Source: JALZKA01 sp963715405
GTDB lineage: Bacteria > Actinomycetota > Thermoleophilia > Solirubrobacterales > 70-9
Assembly: GCA_963715405.1 (NCBI GenBank)
Contig: OY970239.1
Location: 1,116,001 to 1,180,000 of the forward strand
DNA: 64,000 bases
Direction of reading: 5' to 3'
The notes below the pieces were generated by a model. That model saw only the letters and a program-made list of their open reading frames with translations, made no database searches and was not told the DNA's origin. The translations under genes and the position numbers were made by a program. Shown here in pieces: positions 15,081 to 23,710 of the stretch. How positions within the stretch are numbered: position 1 is the first letter of the stretch; every line of letters begins with the position of its first letter.

Positions 15081-16472
15081 ATGGAATCAAGCCAGATGAA
15101 GGCCCCCCGGGGCATTGGCCCGCTCTTGCGGGAGCTTGGCGCCATGCTCATCGAGCCGGCGGGGAAGGCGCGCGTCGCAGGACCGCTTCGGACCGGTGTC
15201 TCGATCGAGCGGACCGCGAAGGTCGCAGGCCTCCAGGCCACGCTCTTGCCGCTCATCACAGCGCCGCTTCTCTTTGTCGCAAACCCAACCGGGCCGATCG
15301 GCGATGCCGGCTGGATCCTTGCCATCGCGGGCATTACAGCGGTCGTGGCGATCGGAGTTTCGTTCATCCACGCCCCTTCGGTTTCGGTAGGCGCGCTTGC
15401 AGCGTCGAACGTCTTTTCCGCGGGGGTGCTCGGGATGCTGGCCTGGCTAACTGGCGGTTTTGATTCGCCCTTCCCGTTGCTACTGCCCCTGGTGGCTGCG
15501 AGCATCGCCCCGCACCGTCCGCGCGCTCGGCTTGCGCTGATCGCCTGGATCCTCCTGATGGCGGCGCTGCCCCTCTTCTACGACGACGGAAGCTCGCGGG
15601 AGGTCGCTGAGATCATCATGATCGGCTTGGCGTCCGTTGCGACCCTGCTCACGATGGTCTGGCTGAGCTCGCGCGTCAGTCGCTCGGAGGTCGGGCTCAT
15701 GGACGCGGTGTCCACTGCGCGCGTGGCTCGAGAGGAGATGGAGGCCGAGTCACGCCGCCTTGCCGAGGCCGGCGAGATGCGCGACAGGCTGGTTACGCGG
15801 GTATCGCATGAGCTCAGGACGCCGCTGACCTCGGTCAAGGGCTATGTCGAGGCGCTGCTCGAGGGGGAGGGCGGAGACCTCGACCCGGCGCAGCGTGAGC
15901 TCGCCGCCGTGGCTTTGCGAAACACGGTGCGCCTCGAGCTCCTGATCGCCGATCTCCTTCTGCTCTCTCGCGTAGAGGCCGGACAGCTCGAGTTGCGGCC
16001 AGAGCGCGTCGAGCTCGAGCCTTCGCTCGAGCGTCTCGCAGAAGACCTCGAACAGCTCGCGCGCGAGGGGGGCGTCACCCTGATTGTCGAAGCAGCGCAC
16101 GGCCTGACATGGACCTTGGACCGCGATCGCTTCGAGCAGGCCGTCGTCAACCTAATCTCGAACGGGATCAAATACTCGCCTGCGGGCGGTCCCGTGCTGA
16201 TCCGTGCCAAGGAGCTCGACCAGGAGCTCTGGATCGAAGTGATAGACAAGGGAGTTGGCATTCCCAGCGACGAGATCGCCCGCTTGGGCGAGCGTTTCTT
16301 CCGGGCGTCCACTGCGGGCTTAGCGCCCGGGACGGGCCTCGGAATCTCGATTACCCGCGAGCTGGTCGATCTTCACCAAGGGACCCTCGACGTCGAGAGC
16401 GAGGTCGGCTCGGGTTCGATTTTCCGGGTCAGGATTCCAGGCGGTTTGGCGCCCAGCGCCGAGAATCCTTAG
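15081..16472 (+). CDS. Membrane histidine kinase
   Basis: A 463-residue kinase. The N-terminal half contains about six hydrophobic helices (from LQATLLPLITAPLLFVA to IIMIGLASVATLLTMVWLSS, about residues 45-195) without a large outer loop, so the signal is probably sensed in or near the membrane. A coiled linker leads to the phospho-acceptor box RVSHELRTPLTSVKGYVEAL with H243, the N box (VNLISNGIKYS), G1 (VIDKGVGIPSD) and G2 (GTGLGISIT). ATG 15081 is preferred over an in-frame TTG at 15045. No DNA-binding regulator is next to it; the receiver at 14527 is the nearest partner. It converges with the hybrid kinase, nine bases apart. Confidence 0.93.
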   Translation: MESSQMKAPRGIGPLLRELGAMLIEPAGKARVAGPLRTGVSIERTAKVAGLQATLLPLITAPLLFVANPTGPIGDAGWILAIAGITAVVAIGVSFIHAPSVSVGALAASNVFSAGVLGMLAWLTGGFDSPFPLLLPLVAASIAPHRPRARLALIAWILLMAALPLFYDDGSSREVAEIIMIGLASVATLLTMVWLSSRVSRSEVGLMDAVSTARVAREEMEAESRRLAEAGEMRDRLVTRVSHELRTPLTSVKGYVEALLEGEGGDLDPAQRELAAVALRNTVRLELLIADLLLLSRVEAGQLELRPERVELEPSLERLAEDLEQLAREGGVTLIVEAAHGLTWTLDRDRFEQAVVNLISNGIKYSPAGGPVLIRAKELDQELWIEVIDKGVGIPSDEIARLGERFFRASTAGLAPGTGLGISITRELVDLHQGTLDVESEVGSGSIFRVRIPGGLAPSAENP

Positions 16473-16481
16473 GAAAGGGCG

Positions 16482-18080
16482 CTAGCGGTTGAGGCCGAGC
16501 GCAGCGCGTACGCGATCCAGGAGGTCGCGGGCCGTGAATGGCTTGCGAAGGAAGTCCATGTCCTGCGTGACGATGTCGTGCGAGGAGATGATGTCCTCCG
16601 TGTAGCCCGACATGAAGACCACGGGCATCCATGCGTCGAGCTCGTGCGCCTTGTCGGCTAGCTCGCGGCCAGACGCGTTCGGCATGACGACATCGGTGAT
16701 GAGAAGCCCGAAACGCTCGCCGGCCTCCAGGACCTCGATCGCTTCGATCCCGTCCGCGCAGGCCGTGACCTCGAAGCCGGCGCGCTCGAGCACGCGAGTG
16801 GTGACTCGCCTCACCGAATCGTCGTCCTCGGCTACCAGGACCCGCATCCCGGGCGTGACGTCGATCGCATCCGCCGACTCCGCGACTCCGGGCTCGGCCT
16901 CGGGTAGCTCCCGTTCCATCGCAGCGGGGAAGTGCAGGCGAAAGACCGCCCCGAAGCCCGGCTCGGAATAAACGGTGATGTGCCCCGACGCGTTGGCCAT
17001 GACGCCGTGCACGGCCGCCAGGCCGAGACCGGTGCCCTCGCCCCTCGGCTTGGTGGTGAAGAACGGCTCAAAGATGCGCTCGATCAGCTCGGGAGGAATC
17101 CCATGGCCCGTGTCGGCAACCGTGACCAGGACGTGCGGGCCGGTCTGGGCCTGCGGGTTCATGTCCACGTAGTCCCGGTCGAGGTCGACGTTCGCGGTCT
17201 GGATCGTGAGCGAACCCCCGTCGGGCATCGCCTCCCGCGCGTTCAGCGCCATCCCAACAAGCGCCTGCTCGATCTGTGCTGCGTCGGCTTCGATCGGGTG
17301 TAGCTCATCAGCCAGATCGATGGTCAGGCTCACGTCTTCGCCGAGGGTGCGCCGCAGGAGCTTGTCGAGGTGTGCCAGCACGTCGTTCAGGTCCACGCGC
17401 TCCGGCTTTGCCACTTCGCGGCGGCTGAAGATCAGAAGCTGGCGGGTCAGGGACGCCCCGCGCTCGCCGGCCCGGCGGATCTCGGCCAAGTCTTCCTGAA
17501 GCTCTGAGTCCCCAGGAAGAGCGTCGGCGATGAAGTCCGAGTAGTTGAGGACGACCGCCAGGAGGTTGTTGAAATCGTGGGCGACCCCGCCGGCCATCTT
17601 GCCGACCGCCTCCAGCCGCCGCACGCGCTCGAGCTGGGCGTCTATCCGCAGGCGCCGGAGCTCTTCGACTCGGCGGTCGGTGACGTCGGTCGCGACGGCC
17701 AAGCCCGCGTAAACGGTGCCCGATGACGCCTTGAGGGGGGCGGTCCGGAGCCACCAGACGCCTTCGGAGCCGAGCATCGACTGCTCGTCGGTGCAAAAGT
17801 CGCCGGCGAGCGTCGCCCGGTAGGTCGGCTCGAGGCGCACGAAGTCCGCGCTTGACATGAGCTCAGACAGCGGCCTGCCGGTTGCCGCCGAGGGATCGAC
17901 GCCCATCGGAAACGGCGAGGATCCGGACATGAGGAGAACGTGAAGCCTGCGATCGAAAACCGTGATCGCCGTGCCGGGCATGTTGCCGAGCACGTCGAGC
18001 AGGAGACGTTCCATCTCCTTACTCGCGTCCCTGACAGGATCGAGGCCTTCCTCGGAACTCACCACCCGAGGGTAAATCAC
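16482..18080 (-). CDS. Hybrid PAS-histidine kinase with C-terminal receiver
   Basis: A 532-residue cytosolic hybrid kinase. A PAS-like domain (about residues 20-140, LLDVLGNMPGTAITVFDRRL to YAGLAVATDVTDRR) precedes the phospho-acceptor region GGVAHDFNNLLAVVLNYSDF with H168, a HATPase domain (MALNAREAMPDGG, VTVADTGHGIPP, GEGTGLGLAAVHG) and a receiver (about 410-530) with acceptor D463 in LLITDVVMPNASG and Lys in MDFLRKPFT. The HDFNN box and overall order resemble CckA-type kinases, which send phosphate through their own receiver to a phosphotransfer protein; no such protein is seen nearby. No membrane helix is present. It is divergent from cysE, starts 23 bases apart. Confidence 0.94.
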   Translation of the reverse strand: MIYPRVVSSEEGLDPVRDASKEMERLLLDVLGNMPGTAITVFDRRLHVLLMSGSSPFPMGVDPSAATGRPLSELMSSADFVRLEPTYRATLAGDFCTDEQSMLGSEGVWWLRTAPLKASSGTVYAGLAVATDVTDRRVEELRRLRIDAQLERVRRLEAVGKMAGGVAHDFNNLLAVVLNYSDFIADALPGDSELQEDLAEIRRAGERGASLTRQLLIFSRREVAKPERVDLNDVLAHLDKLLRRTLGEDVSLTIDLADELHPIEADAAQIEQALVGMALNAREAMPDGGSLTIQTANVDLDRDYVDMNPQAQTGPHVLVTVADTGHGIPPELIERIFEPFFTTKPRGEGTGLGLAAVHGVMANASGHITVYSEPGFGAVFRLHFPAAMERELPEAEPGVAESADAIDVTPGMRVLVAEDDDSVRRVTTRVLERAGFEVTACADGIEAIEVLEAGERFGLLITDVVMPNASGRELADKAHELDAWMPVVFMSGYTEDIISSHDIVTQDMDFLRKPFTARDLLDRVRAALGLNR

Positions 18081-18103
18081 AGAGCCCTACCCTTCCGTCC
18101 GAC

Positions 18104-18838
18104 ATGTTCGGCCTGGGAGCACTCCGCCGCGTCGCCCGTGAGATCCGAAGCGACATCGGTGCCGCGCGAGACCGCGATCCCGCTGCGCGCAGGGTGGGGA
18201 GCCTCGAGATCCTCACGACCTGGGCTGGCGTCCAGGCGCTGCTTGCCCACCGCGTAGCCCACGCTCTTTTCGACGCGGAGGTCCCCCTGGCGCCGCGAGC
18301 GCTCGCCTTCGCGAGCCGGGCCGTTACAGGCGTCGAGATCCACCCGGCGGCCCGGATCGGCCAGGACTTCTTCATCGACCACGGCGCCGGCGTCGTGATC
18401 GGCGAGACCGCTGAGATCGGTGACCGCGTGACGCTCTATCAGGGCGTGACGCTCGGCGGCACTGGCTTCGCGCGGGGCAAGCGCCATCCCACGGTTGGGG
18501 ACGACGTCACGATTGGCTCTGGGGCGAAACTCCTGGGGCCGGTGGAGATCGGCCATGGCGCCAAGGTGGGCGCCAACACCGTGGTCATCTCGGATGTGCC
18601 GTCAAACGCCACTGTGGTCGGCAACCCCGGGCATCCCGTTCGGGTCGAGGGCCGGCGCCCCGAGGGTCCGGACGCTGACTGGATCCACCTTCCCGACCCG
18701 GTCGCTGACGCCATCCGCAGCCTCGCGGACCGCCTCGCCGCCGCCGAGCACCGCCTGGCCGAGATCGACGGCCGTGCGGCCGAGGCCGAAGTACGCGAGC
18801 TGAAGCCGAAGCAGGGCCCCTCCTCAGCCGGCGGCTAG
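18104..18838 (+). CDS. cysE: Serine O-acetyltransferase
   Basis: A 244-residue acyltransferase making O-acetylserine for cysteine synthesis; cysK at 11618 uses the product. The N-terminal helical part (ALRRVAREIRSDIGAARDRD) is short, as in many actinobacterial and Gram-positive enzymes. The left-handed beta-helix begins near GVEIHPAARIGQDFFIDHG and carries hexapeptide repeats through GVVIGETAEIG, VTLYQGVTLGG, PTVGDDVTIGSGAKLLG to NTVVISDVPSNATVVG. The family histidine is in FIDHGAG. The C-terminal tail beyond residue 190 is unusually long, with a coiled-coil-like segment (LADRLAAAEHRLAEIDG); the usual C-terminal Ile that docks into CysK is absent here. Confidence 0.93.
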   Translation: MFGLGALRRVAREIRSDIGAARDRDPAARRVGSLEILTTWAGVQALLAHRVAHALFDAEVPLAPRALAFASRAVTGVEIHPAARIGQDFFIDHGAGVVIGETAEIGDRVTLYQGVTLGGTGFARGKRHPTVGDDVTIGSGAKLLGPVEIGHGAKVGANTVVISDVPSNATVVGNPGHPVRVEGRRPEGPDADWIHLPDPVADAIRSLADRLAAAEHRLAEIDGRAAEAEVRELKPKQGPSSAGG

Positions 18839-18869
18839 CAATTGCCGGCGCACCGGCCGGGGGCGGGTC

Positions 18870-18875
18870 TATCTT
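18870..18875 (+). promoter_or_regulatory. -10 hexamer TATCTT of a leaderless pcrA promoter
   Basis: TATCTT ends seven bases before the ATG of pcrA, with no Shine-Dalgarno between. Confidence 0.45.
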
Positions 18876-18882
18876 TGATCTG

Positions 18883-21783
18883 ATGGAGAACCTCGCCCCG
18901 ATCAGCCCCGGCGCAGATGCGATCGAACGCCTCGTCGAGGGCCTCAACCCGCCCCAGCGGCGCGCGGTCGAGTACGGCGAGGGGCCCCTCCTCGTGATCG
19001 CGGGAGCGGGTTCAGGCAAGACCCGAGTGCTCACGCGGCGGATCGCCTACCTCGTCGCGACCGGCCAGGCACATCCCTCGGAGATCCTTGCCATCACCTT
19101 CACGAACAAGGCCGCCCAGGAGATGCGCGGGCGCGTCGAGGAGCTAGTGGGGGGTGTCTCGCGCCTCATGTGGGTCATGACCTTTCATTCGGCCTGCGCG
19201 CGCCTTCTTCGCGCAAACGCCGAACGGCTCGGCTACAAACGCTCGTTCACGATCTACGACCAGGCGGACTCGCTCCGCATGGTGAAGCGCTGCATGGAGG
19301 AGAACGAGATCGATCCGAAGCGCTTTACGCCGCGCTCGATCCAGGCCGCGATCTCGGGCGCCAAGAACCGGCTCGAGGACTCGACCGATTACGCCGAGGC
19401 CCAGGGCACGTACTTCGAAGAGGTCGTCTCCGAGGTCTATTCGCTATACGAGCGACGCATGGTCGAGGCGTCTGCCATGGACTTCGACGACCTTTTGGTC
19501 CGCACCGTCAACCTCTTCGAGCTCTTCGCCGACGTTCGCGAGCGCTACGAGCGGACCTTCCGCTGGATCCTCGTTGACGAGTACCAGGACACGAACCGAG
19601 CCCAGTACCGCCTGCTCCAGCTCCTGGCGGGCGAGACGCGAAACCTGACCGTCGTGGGCGATGACGCGCAGTGCCTCGTGGCGGGCACGGCGGTGCGGAT
19701 GGCCGATGGGTCCGAGAAGCCAATCGAGCAGGTCGCCCCAGGCGAGCAAGTTCTCTCGAGGTGGTCGGACGGCTCGTTTGCGGCAACCAGGGTGGATCAA
19801 GTCCACCGCTCACGTCGCTCGCAGGGCATCCGGGTCACCACGGTGGGCGGCAGAGAGCTGATCTCCACCTGCGAGCACAACCACTTAATCACCGTCGATT
19901 CGCACCGCTCGAAGGGTTATGAGGGCTATCGCACTGCCAACCCTTCAAGCGATCGGCCCGCCGGGCTGAAAACGCACCTGGTGCAGCATTCTGGTGGCTA
20001 TGGCAACCAAAACCCTGCACGATCTTCAAATAGCGACCCGATCATCACCAAGGGCGCCCGATCCGACCCCCCTTGGTTGTCTGAGCAAGCGCGTCGCGGT
20101 GCCACCGCGCTGCAAGAAGTGCCCGAAGCCGTGGCCTTGGCACCCATCCCAGCCCAGGTCCTAACCCCCGGCATGCACCTCCTCGACGCTCACGGCAACC
20201 TCGACCGAATCGAGGAAACGCAGCGCATCATCCTAGGCACCACCGTCCACGACCTCGACATCGCCCACACCCACAACTTCATCGCTAACGGGCTCGTCAC
20301 CCACAACTCCATCTACTCGTTCCGCTCGGCTGACGTGCGCAACATCCTCGAGTTCGAGCACGACTTCGGTGGTGCCGAGGTGGTGAAGCTCGAACAGAAC
20401 TACCGCTCGACCGGCACGATCCTCGACGCGGCGAACGCTGTCATCGCCAACAACGTCGAGCAGAAGCAGAAGAACCTCTGGACCGACGCCGGCCGGGGCG
20501 AGCCCGTGGTGGTCGCCGAGCTCGACGACGAGCACGCCGAGGCGCGCTACGTCGCGGGGGAGATCGAGCGGCTCGTGGGATCCGAAGATTTTTCGCGCGA
20601 CGAGGTCGCGGTCTTCTACCGGATGAACGCCCAAAGCCGCGTGCTCGAGGACACGCTGGTCCGCTACGAGGTTCCCTATCAGGTGATCGGCGGCACCAAG
20701 TTCTACGAGCGCGCGGAGGTCAAGGACGCGATTGCCTACCTCTCGCTGCTCGCGAACCCGGCCGACGCGATCTCGTTCACGCGGGTGATCAACTCGCCCC
20801 GGCGCGGGATCGGGCGCCAGACCGAAAGCCGCATCCTCTCGCACGTGAACACCACCGGCGAAGACGTCTGGGACGTAATGTCGCGGCCCGAGTCGGTGCC
20901 GGGCCTGGGCGCGGCGGCCGTCAAGGCTGTGCACCGCTTCGCGGCGGTCATGGCAGGCCTCCGCGAGCGGGCCGAGGGCGATTCGGTGGCGGAGCTCCTC
21001 GAGTCCGTCCTTCACGACACCGGCTACTTCGACTCGCTCGAGGCGGAACGCACGCTCGAGGCCGAGGGGCGGATGGAGAACCTCCAGGAGCTGGTTGGCG
21101 TCGCCGGCGAGTTCGACGTCAACCGGAAGGTCGAGGGCGAGGAGCGCGAGGACACGCCGCTCGAGGAGTTCCTGGCCCAGATCCGGCTCTTCACCGAGCA
21201 GGACTCGATCCGCGACTCGGAGAGCCTCATCACGCTCATGAGCCTTCACAACGCGAAAGGGCTCGAATACGAAGCGGCGTTCATCATTGGCTGCGAGGAG
21301 GGGGTCTTCCCGCACGCACGCTCCGTCGAGGAGGGCAACCTCGAGGAGGAGCGGCGGCTGGCCTACGTCGGCGTCACCCGCGCCAAGAATCGCCTCTACA
21401 TGACCTGTGCTCGTCGCCGCAGCCTTCACGGAGCCTCCGGCTGGAACCTGCCCTCGCGCTTCTTGCGAGAGGTGCCCGACGAGCTGACCGAGCACAAGGC
21501 GATGGCCGTCCAGACGGGCTGGCAGGGGGAGCGCGCGGGGGGGAGCAGGCGAGCCACGGTCCTCGGGTTCGGCGGCGCCGGCGAGATCCGGGTTCCGGAC
21601 CGGATCCAGCCGCAAAACCCTGAGGCCGAGTTCCGCATCGGCGACGACGTGGTTCACGCCAGCTTCGGCGAAGGGGTGGTGACGTCGGTCGAGCCCGGCT
21701 CCGTCGTGGTCGTCCGGTTTGCCTCGGAAGGCGGGGAGCGAAAGCTGATGGCGGACTACGCGCCGCTCAAGAAGGCCTCTTGA
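18883..21783 (+). CDS. pcrA: ATP-dependent DNA helicase PcrA/UvrD, interrupted in frame by a mini-intein
   Basis: A 966-residue precursor: 754 residues of superfamily 1 helicase plus a 212-residue intein. It unwinds DNA in repair and replication restart. Motifs: Q-motif LNPPQRRAVEYGEGP, Walker A GAGSGKT (residues 41-47), Ia TFTNKAAQEMRGR, II ILVDEYQDTN, III GDDAQ|SIYSFRSAD split by the intein between Gln 263 and Ser 476, IV LEQNYRSTG, V LMSLHNAKGLEYEAAF and VI VGVTRAKNRLYMT. The C-terminal region contains a Tudor-like module (DDVVHASFGEGVVTSVEPGSVVVVRF) that contacts RNA polymerase in PcrA proteins. Without splicing motif III would be broken, so splicing should be needed for activity. folD follows with a 4-base overlap. 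Confidence 0.95.
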   Translation: MENLAPISPGADAIERLVEGLNPPQRRAVEYGEGPLLVIAGAGSGKTRVLTRRIAYLVATGQAHPSEILAITFTNKAAQEMRGRVEELVGGVSRLMWVMTFHSACARLLRANAERLGYKRSFTIYDQADSLRMVKRCMEENEIDPKRFTPRSIQAAISGAKNRLEDSTDYAEAQGTYFEEVVSEVYSLYERRMVEASAMDFDDLLVRTVNLFELFADVRERYERTFRWILVDEYQDTNRAQYRLLQLLAGETRNLTVVGDDAQCLVAGTAVRMADGSEKPIEQVAPGEQVLSRWSDGSFAATRVDQVHRSRRSQGIRVTTVGGRELISTCEHNHLITVDSHRSKGYEGYRTANPSSDRPAGLKTHLVQHSGGYGNQNPARSSNSDPIITKGARSDPPWLSEQARRGATALQEVPEAVALAPIPAQVLTPGMHLLDAHGNLDRIEETQRIILGTTVHDLDIAHTHNFIANGLVTHNSIYSFRSADVRNILEFEHDFGGAEVVKLEQNYRSTGTILDAANAVIANNVEQKQKNLWTDAGRGEPVVVAELDDEHAEARYVAGEIERLVGSEDFSRDEVAVFYRMNAQSRVLEDTLVRYEVPYQVIGGTKFYERAEVKDAIAYLSLLANPADAISFTRVINSPRRGIGRQTESRILSHVNTTGEDVWDVMSRPESVPGLGAAAVKAVHRFAAVMAGLRERAEGDSVAELLESVLHDTGYFDSLEAERTLEAEGRMENLQELVGVAGEFDVNRKVEGEEREDTPLEEFLAQIRLFTEQDSIRDSESLITLMSLHNAKGLEYEAAFIIGCEEGVFPHARSVEEGNLEEERRLAYVGVTRAKNRLYMTCARRRSLHGASGWNLPSRFLREVPDELTEHKAMAVQTGWQGERAGGSRRATVLGFGGAGEIRVPDRIQPQNPEAEFRIGDDVVHASFGEGVVTSVEPGSVVVVRFASEGGERKLMADYAPLKKAS
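19672..20307 (+). other. Mini-intein in PcrA motif III (212 residues, no homing endonuclease)
   Basis: The intein runs from Cys 264 to Asn 475 of the precursor. Block A is CLVAGTAVRMADGSEKPIEQ, block B is GRELISTCEHNHLITVD (the TxxH core is T-C-E-H), block F is TVHDLDIAHTHNFIANG and block G is LVTHN with the penultimate His, followed by Ser as the first C-extein residue. All catalytic residues for class 1 splicing are present. Where an endonuclease would lie there is only about 85 residues of Gly, Ser and Pro-rich linker without LAGLIDADG or HNH motifs. That linker (19897-20076) shares DNA sequence with the repeat element at 8695-8912. Confidence 0.93.
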
Positions 21784-22649
21784 GCGCCCGAGTAGTCGAC
21801 GGCAAGGCGATTGCCGCGCGCGTCCGAGGCGAGGTTGCCGAGGATGTCGAGCGGTTTGTGGCCGAGTACGGCACCTCCCCGGGCCTCGCCACCGTGCTGG
21901 TCGGCGACGACCCTGCCTCCCACGTTTACGTCGGCAACAAGATCAAGGCCTGCGAGGAAGCCGGCATCCGCTCGGTCCAACACGGTCTCGAGGCCGATGT
22001 TTCCCAAGCCGATCTCCTCGCCCTCATCGCCGAGCTGAACTCCGACGACGCGATCGATGGGGTCCTCGTCCAGATGCCGTTGCCCAGTCCGCTCGACCAG
22101 GATGCGGTCGTGACGGCGATCGACCCTGCGAAGGACGTCGACGGGCTGACCGCCACCAGCGCCGGCCTTCTCGCGCAGGGCCGGCCGGGGATGGTCCCGT
22201 GTACACCCCTGGGCGTGATGGAGCTCCTGAAAGAGGCGGGAGCCGAGGTGAGCGGGGCGAATGCCGTCGTGGTGGGACGCTCGATCCTAGTCGGGCGCCC
22301 GATGGCCGCGCTGCTTACGAACGCAAGCGCGACCGTGACCGTCTGTCACTCGCGGACTCGGAACCTGGGCAAGGTCTGCGCCTCGGCGGACATCCTGATC
22401 GCCGCCGTGGGATCGCCGCGAATGATCGCCGGGGAGTGGGTCAAGCCCGGCGCTGCGGTGATCGACGTGGGCATCAACCGCACCGACGACGGCCTCGTTG
22501 GCGACGTGGACTTCGAGCCCGCGACCGAGCGAGCAGGCGCGATCACGCCCGTTCCAGGCGGCGTCGGGCCGATGACGATCGCGATGCTCCTTCGCAACAC
22601 ACTGTCGGCCGCACAGGCGCTGCGACATTCCGCCGCTCCAGCGGTATAG
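21780..22649 (+). CDS. folD: Bifunctional methylenetetrahydrofolate dehydrogenase/cyclohydrolase
   Basis: A 289-residue one-carbon enzyme converting methylene- to formyl-tetrahydrofolate with NADP. It has the substrate lysine motif SHVYVGNKIKACEEAGI, the DGVLVQMPLP signature, the DVDGLT block, the Rossmann region GANAVVVGRSILVGRPMAAL and the terminal PVPGGVGPMTIAMLLRNT. The start is a TTG overlapping the pcrA stop by four bases, so expression depends on pcrA translation. No other folate gene is adjacent. Product length is normal. Confidence 0.95.
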   Translation: MSARVVDGKAIAARVRGEVAEDVERFVAEYGTSPGLATVLVGDDPASHVYVGNKIKACEEAGIRSVQHGLEADVSQADLLALIAELNSDDAIDGVLVQMPLPSPLDQDAVVTAIDPAKDVDGLTATSAGLLAQGRPGMVPCTPLGVMELLKEAGAEVSGANAVVVGRSILVGRPMAALLTNASATVTVCHSRTRNLGKVCASADILIAAVGSPRMIAGEWVKPGAAVIDVGINRTDDGLVGDVDFEPATERAGAITPVPGGVGPMTIAMLLRNTLSAAQALRHSAAPAV

Positions 22650-22659
22650 GGTCTCGCCA

Positions 22660-22680
22660 ACGGCACACCCCGCGTGCCGT
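22660..22680. repeat. Short inverted repeat after folD
   Basis: ACGGCAC (22660-22666) and GTGCCGT (22674-22680) form a perfect 7-bp stem with a 7-nt loop, without a T tract. It may be a weak terminator or an operator; its role is unknown. Confidence 0.4.
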
Positions 22681-22709
22681 GGACATCCCTACTCCTCAAG
22701 GGAGGACGC

Positions 22710-23330
22710 ATGGACACAAGTCGCATCCGACAGGGCGAGTTGATCGCGGCAGTAGCCGCAGTCGCGCTCTTCGTCATCATGTTCTTCGGCTGGTTCGGGA
22801 TCGACGTAGAGAGCGTGACCGGCCTCAGCCAGGGCGACATCGAGGCTGCCGGTGAGGCATTCTCAGGCGTGGATGACGCGGCCGACAGCTTCAAGGCGAA
22901 TGCCTGGGAGTCGTTCGGCTTCATTGACATCATCCTGCTGATCACGATCATCGCCGCCGTCGCCCTCGCCGCGATCTCGGCGTCAGCGACGCAGGTCAAT
23001 CTACCCGTGGCTCTGAGTGCGGTCGTTGCCGGGCTTGGCATCCTGTCGACGCTGCTCATCATCTACCGGCTGATCGACACGCCGTTCGGCTTCGATCGCG
23101 AGTTCGGGGTCTTCCTTGGCCTCGTGGCAGCAGCCGGCATCGCCTACGGTGGCTGGCGCGCGATGCAGGAAGAGGGCACCTCGTTCGGTGACCAGGCAGA
23201 CCGCCTGCAAACCCCGGGCCCCGGCCCAGGGGCAGGTCCCGGCGCGGGACCGGGTGCACCCCCGCCGCCGCCACCCCCGCCCCCTCCGTCGGGCACCGGG
23301 ACGCCGCCGCCTGGCGGTCCCGCCGCCTGA
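22710..23330 (+). CDS. Multi-pass membrane protein with Gly/Pro-rich tail
   Basis: A 206-residue membrane protein of unknown function. Four hydrophobic helices are visible: about residues 10-30 (LIAAVAAVALFVIMFFGWFG), 70-92 (FGFIDIILLITIIAAVALAAI), 99-121 (LPVALSAVVAGLGILSTLLII) and 132-148 (FGVFLGLVAAAGIAYGGW). The C-terminal 45 residues are cytosolic and low complexity, with GPGPGAGPGAGPGAP and then ten prolines. ATG 22710 is chosen because AGGGAGG precedes it; an upstream in-frame GTG is less likely. Similar small actinobacterial membrane proteins with proline tails are common and uncharacterised. A strong terminator follows. Confidence 0.8.
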   Translation: MDTSRIRQGELIAAVAAVALFVIMFFGWFGIDVESVTGLSQGDIEAAGEAFSGVDDAADSFKANAWESFGFIDIILLITIIAAVALAAISASATQVNLPVALSAVVAGLGILSTLLIIYRLIDTPFGFDREFGVFLGLVAAAGIAYGGWRAMQEEGTSFGDQADRLQTPGPGPGAGPGAGPGAPPPPPPPPPPSGTGTPPPGGPAA

Positions 23331-23353
23331 GGCGAGGCAAATCGGTATGCGAG

Positions 23354-23382
23354 ACGGCCGCCTCCGGGCGGCCGTTTCGCTT
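23354..23382 (+). terminator. Rho-independent terminator
   Basis: ACGGCCGCC (23354-23362) pairs perfectly with GGCGGCCGT (23367-23375), 9 bp with a 4-nt loop, followed by TTCGCTTT. Confidence 0.75.
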
Positions 23383-23404
23383 TCCGGCCTTCGTTGTGTC
23401 CTTC

Positions 23405-23410
23405 TAGGAT
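23405..23410 (+). promoter_or_regulatory. -10 hexamer TAGGAT of the leaderless gatC promoter
   Basis: TAGGAT ends exactly six bases before the gatC ATG, just downstream of the terminator, so the gat genes have their own promoter. Confidence 0.5.
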
Positions 23411-23416
23411 CAACCC

Positions 23417-23701
23417 ATGATCGATCGAGAGCAGGTTCTCCACGTCGCCAAGCTGGCCCGTCTCGAGCTCTCCGGCGACGAAGTCGAGACGATGGCTGCC
23501 GAGCTCTCCGGGATCCTCGAGCACGTCGACCGCATCTCTGAGCTCGATCTCGCCGACGTCGAGCCGACCTCGCACGTGGTCTCGCTCGAGAACGTCCTTC
23601 GTGCTGACGAGCCGCGCGCGAGCCTTGACCGCGATCGCGCCCTCGCAAGCGCCCCCGATCCCGCCGACGGCGCCTTCCGGGTGCCGTCGCCGGGCGCCTA
23701 G
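23417..23701 (+). CDS. gatC: Aspartyl/glutamyl-tRNA amidotransferase subunit C
   Basis: A 94-residue small subunit that wraps between GatA and GatB in the amidotransferase turning Glu-tRNA-Gln (or Asp-tRNA-Asn) into the amide form. The N-terminal VLHVAKLARLELSGDEVETM and the middle ILEHVDRISELDLADVEPTSH are family hallmarks, as is the C-terminal LRADEPRASLDRDRALASAPD. It is first in the gatC-gatA-(peptidase)-gatB run; gatA begins nine bases after its stop. Confidence 0.94.
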   Translation: MIDREQVLHVAKLARLELSGDEVETMAAELSGILEHVDRISELDLADVEPTSHVVSLENVLRADEPRASLDRDRALASAPDPADGAFRVPSPGA

Positions 23702-23710
23702 ACCCGCTTC

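Noticed and set aside
19897..20160. Homing endonuclease domain in the PcrA intein
   Set aside because: The central region is low-complexity with no LAGLIDADG, HNH or GIY-YIG motif and is too short.
22660..22680. Rho-independent terminator after folD
   Set aside because: The 7-bp stem is perfect but no T tract follows, so it is listed only as an inverted repeat.
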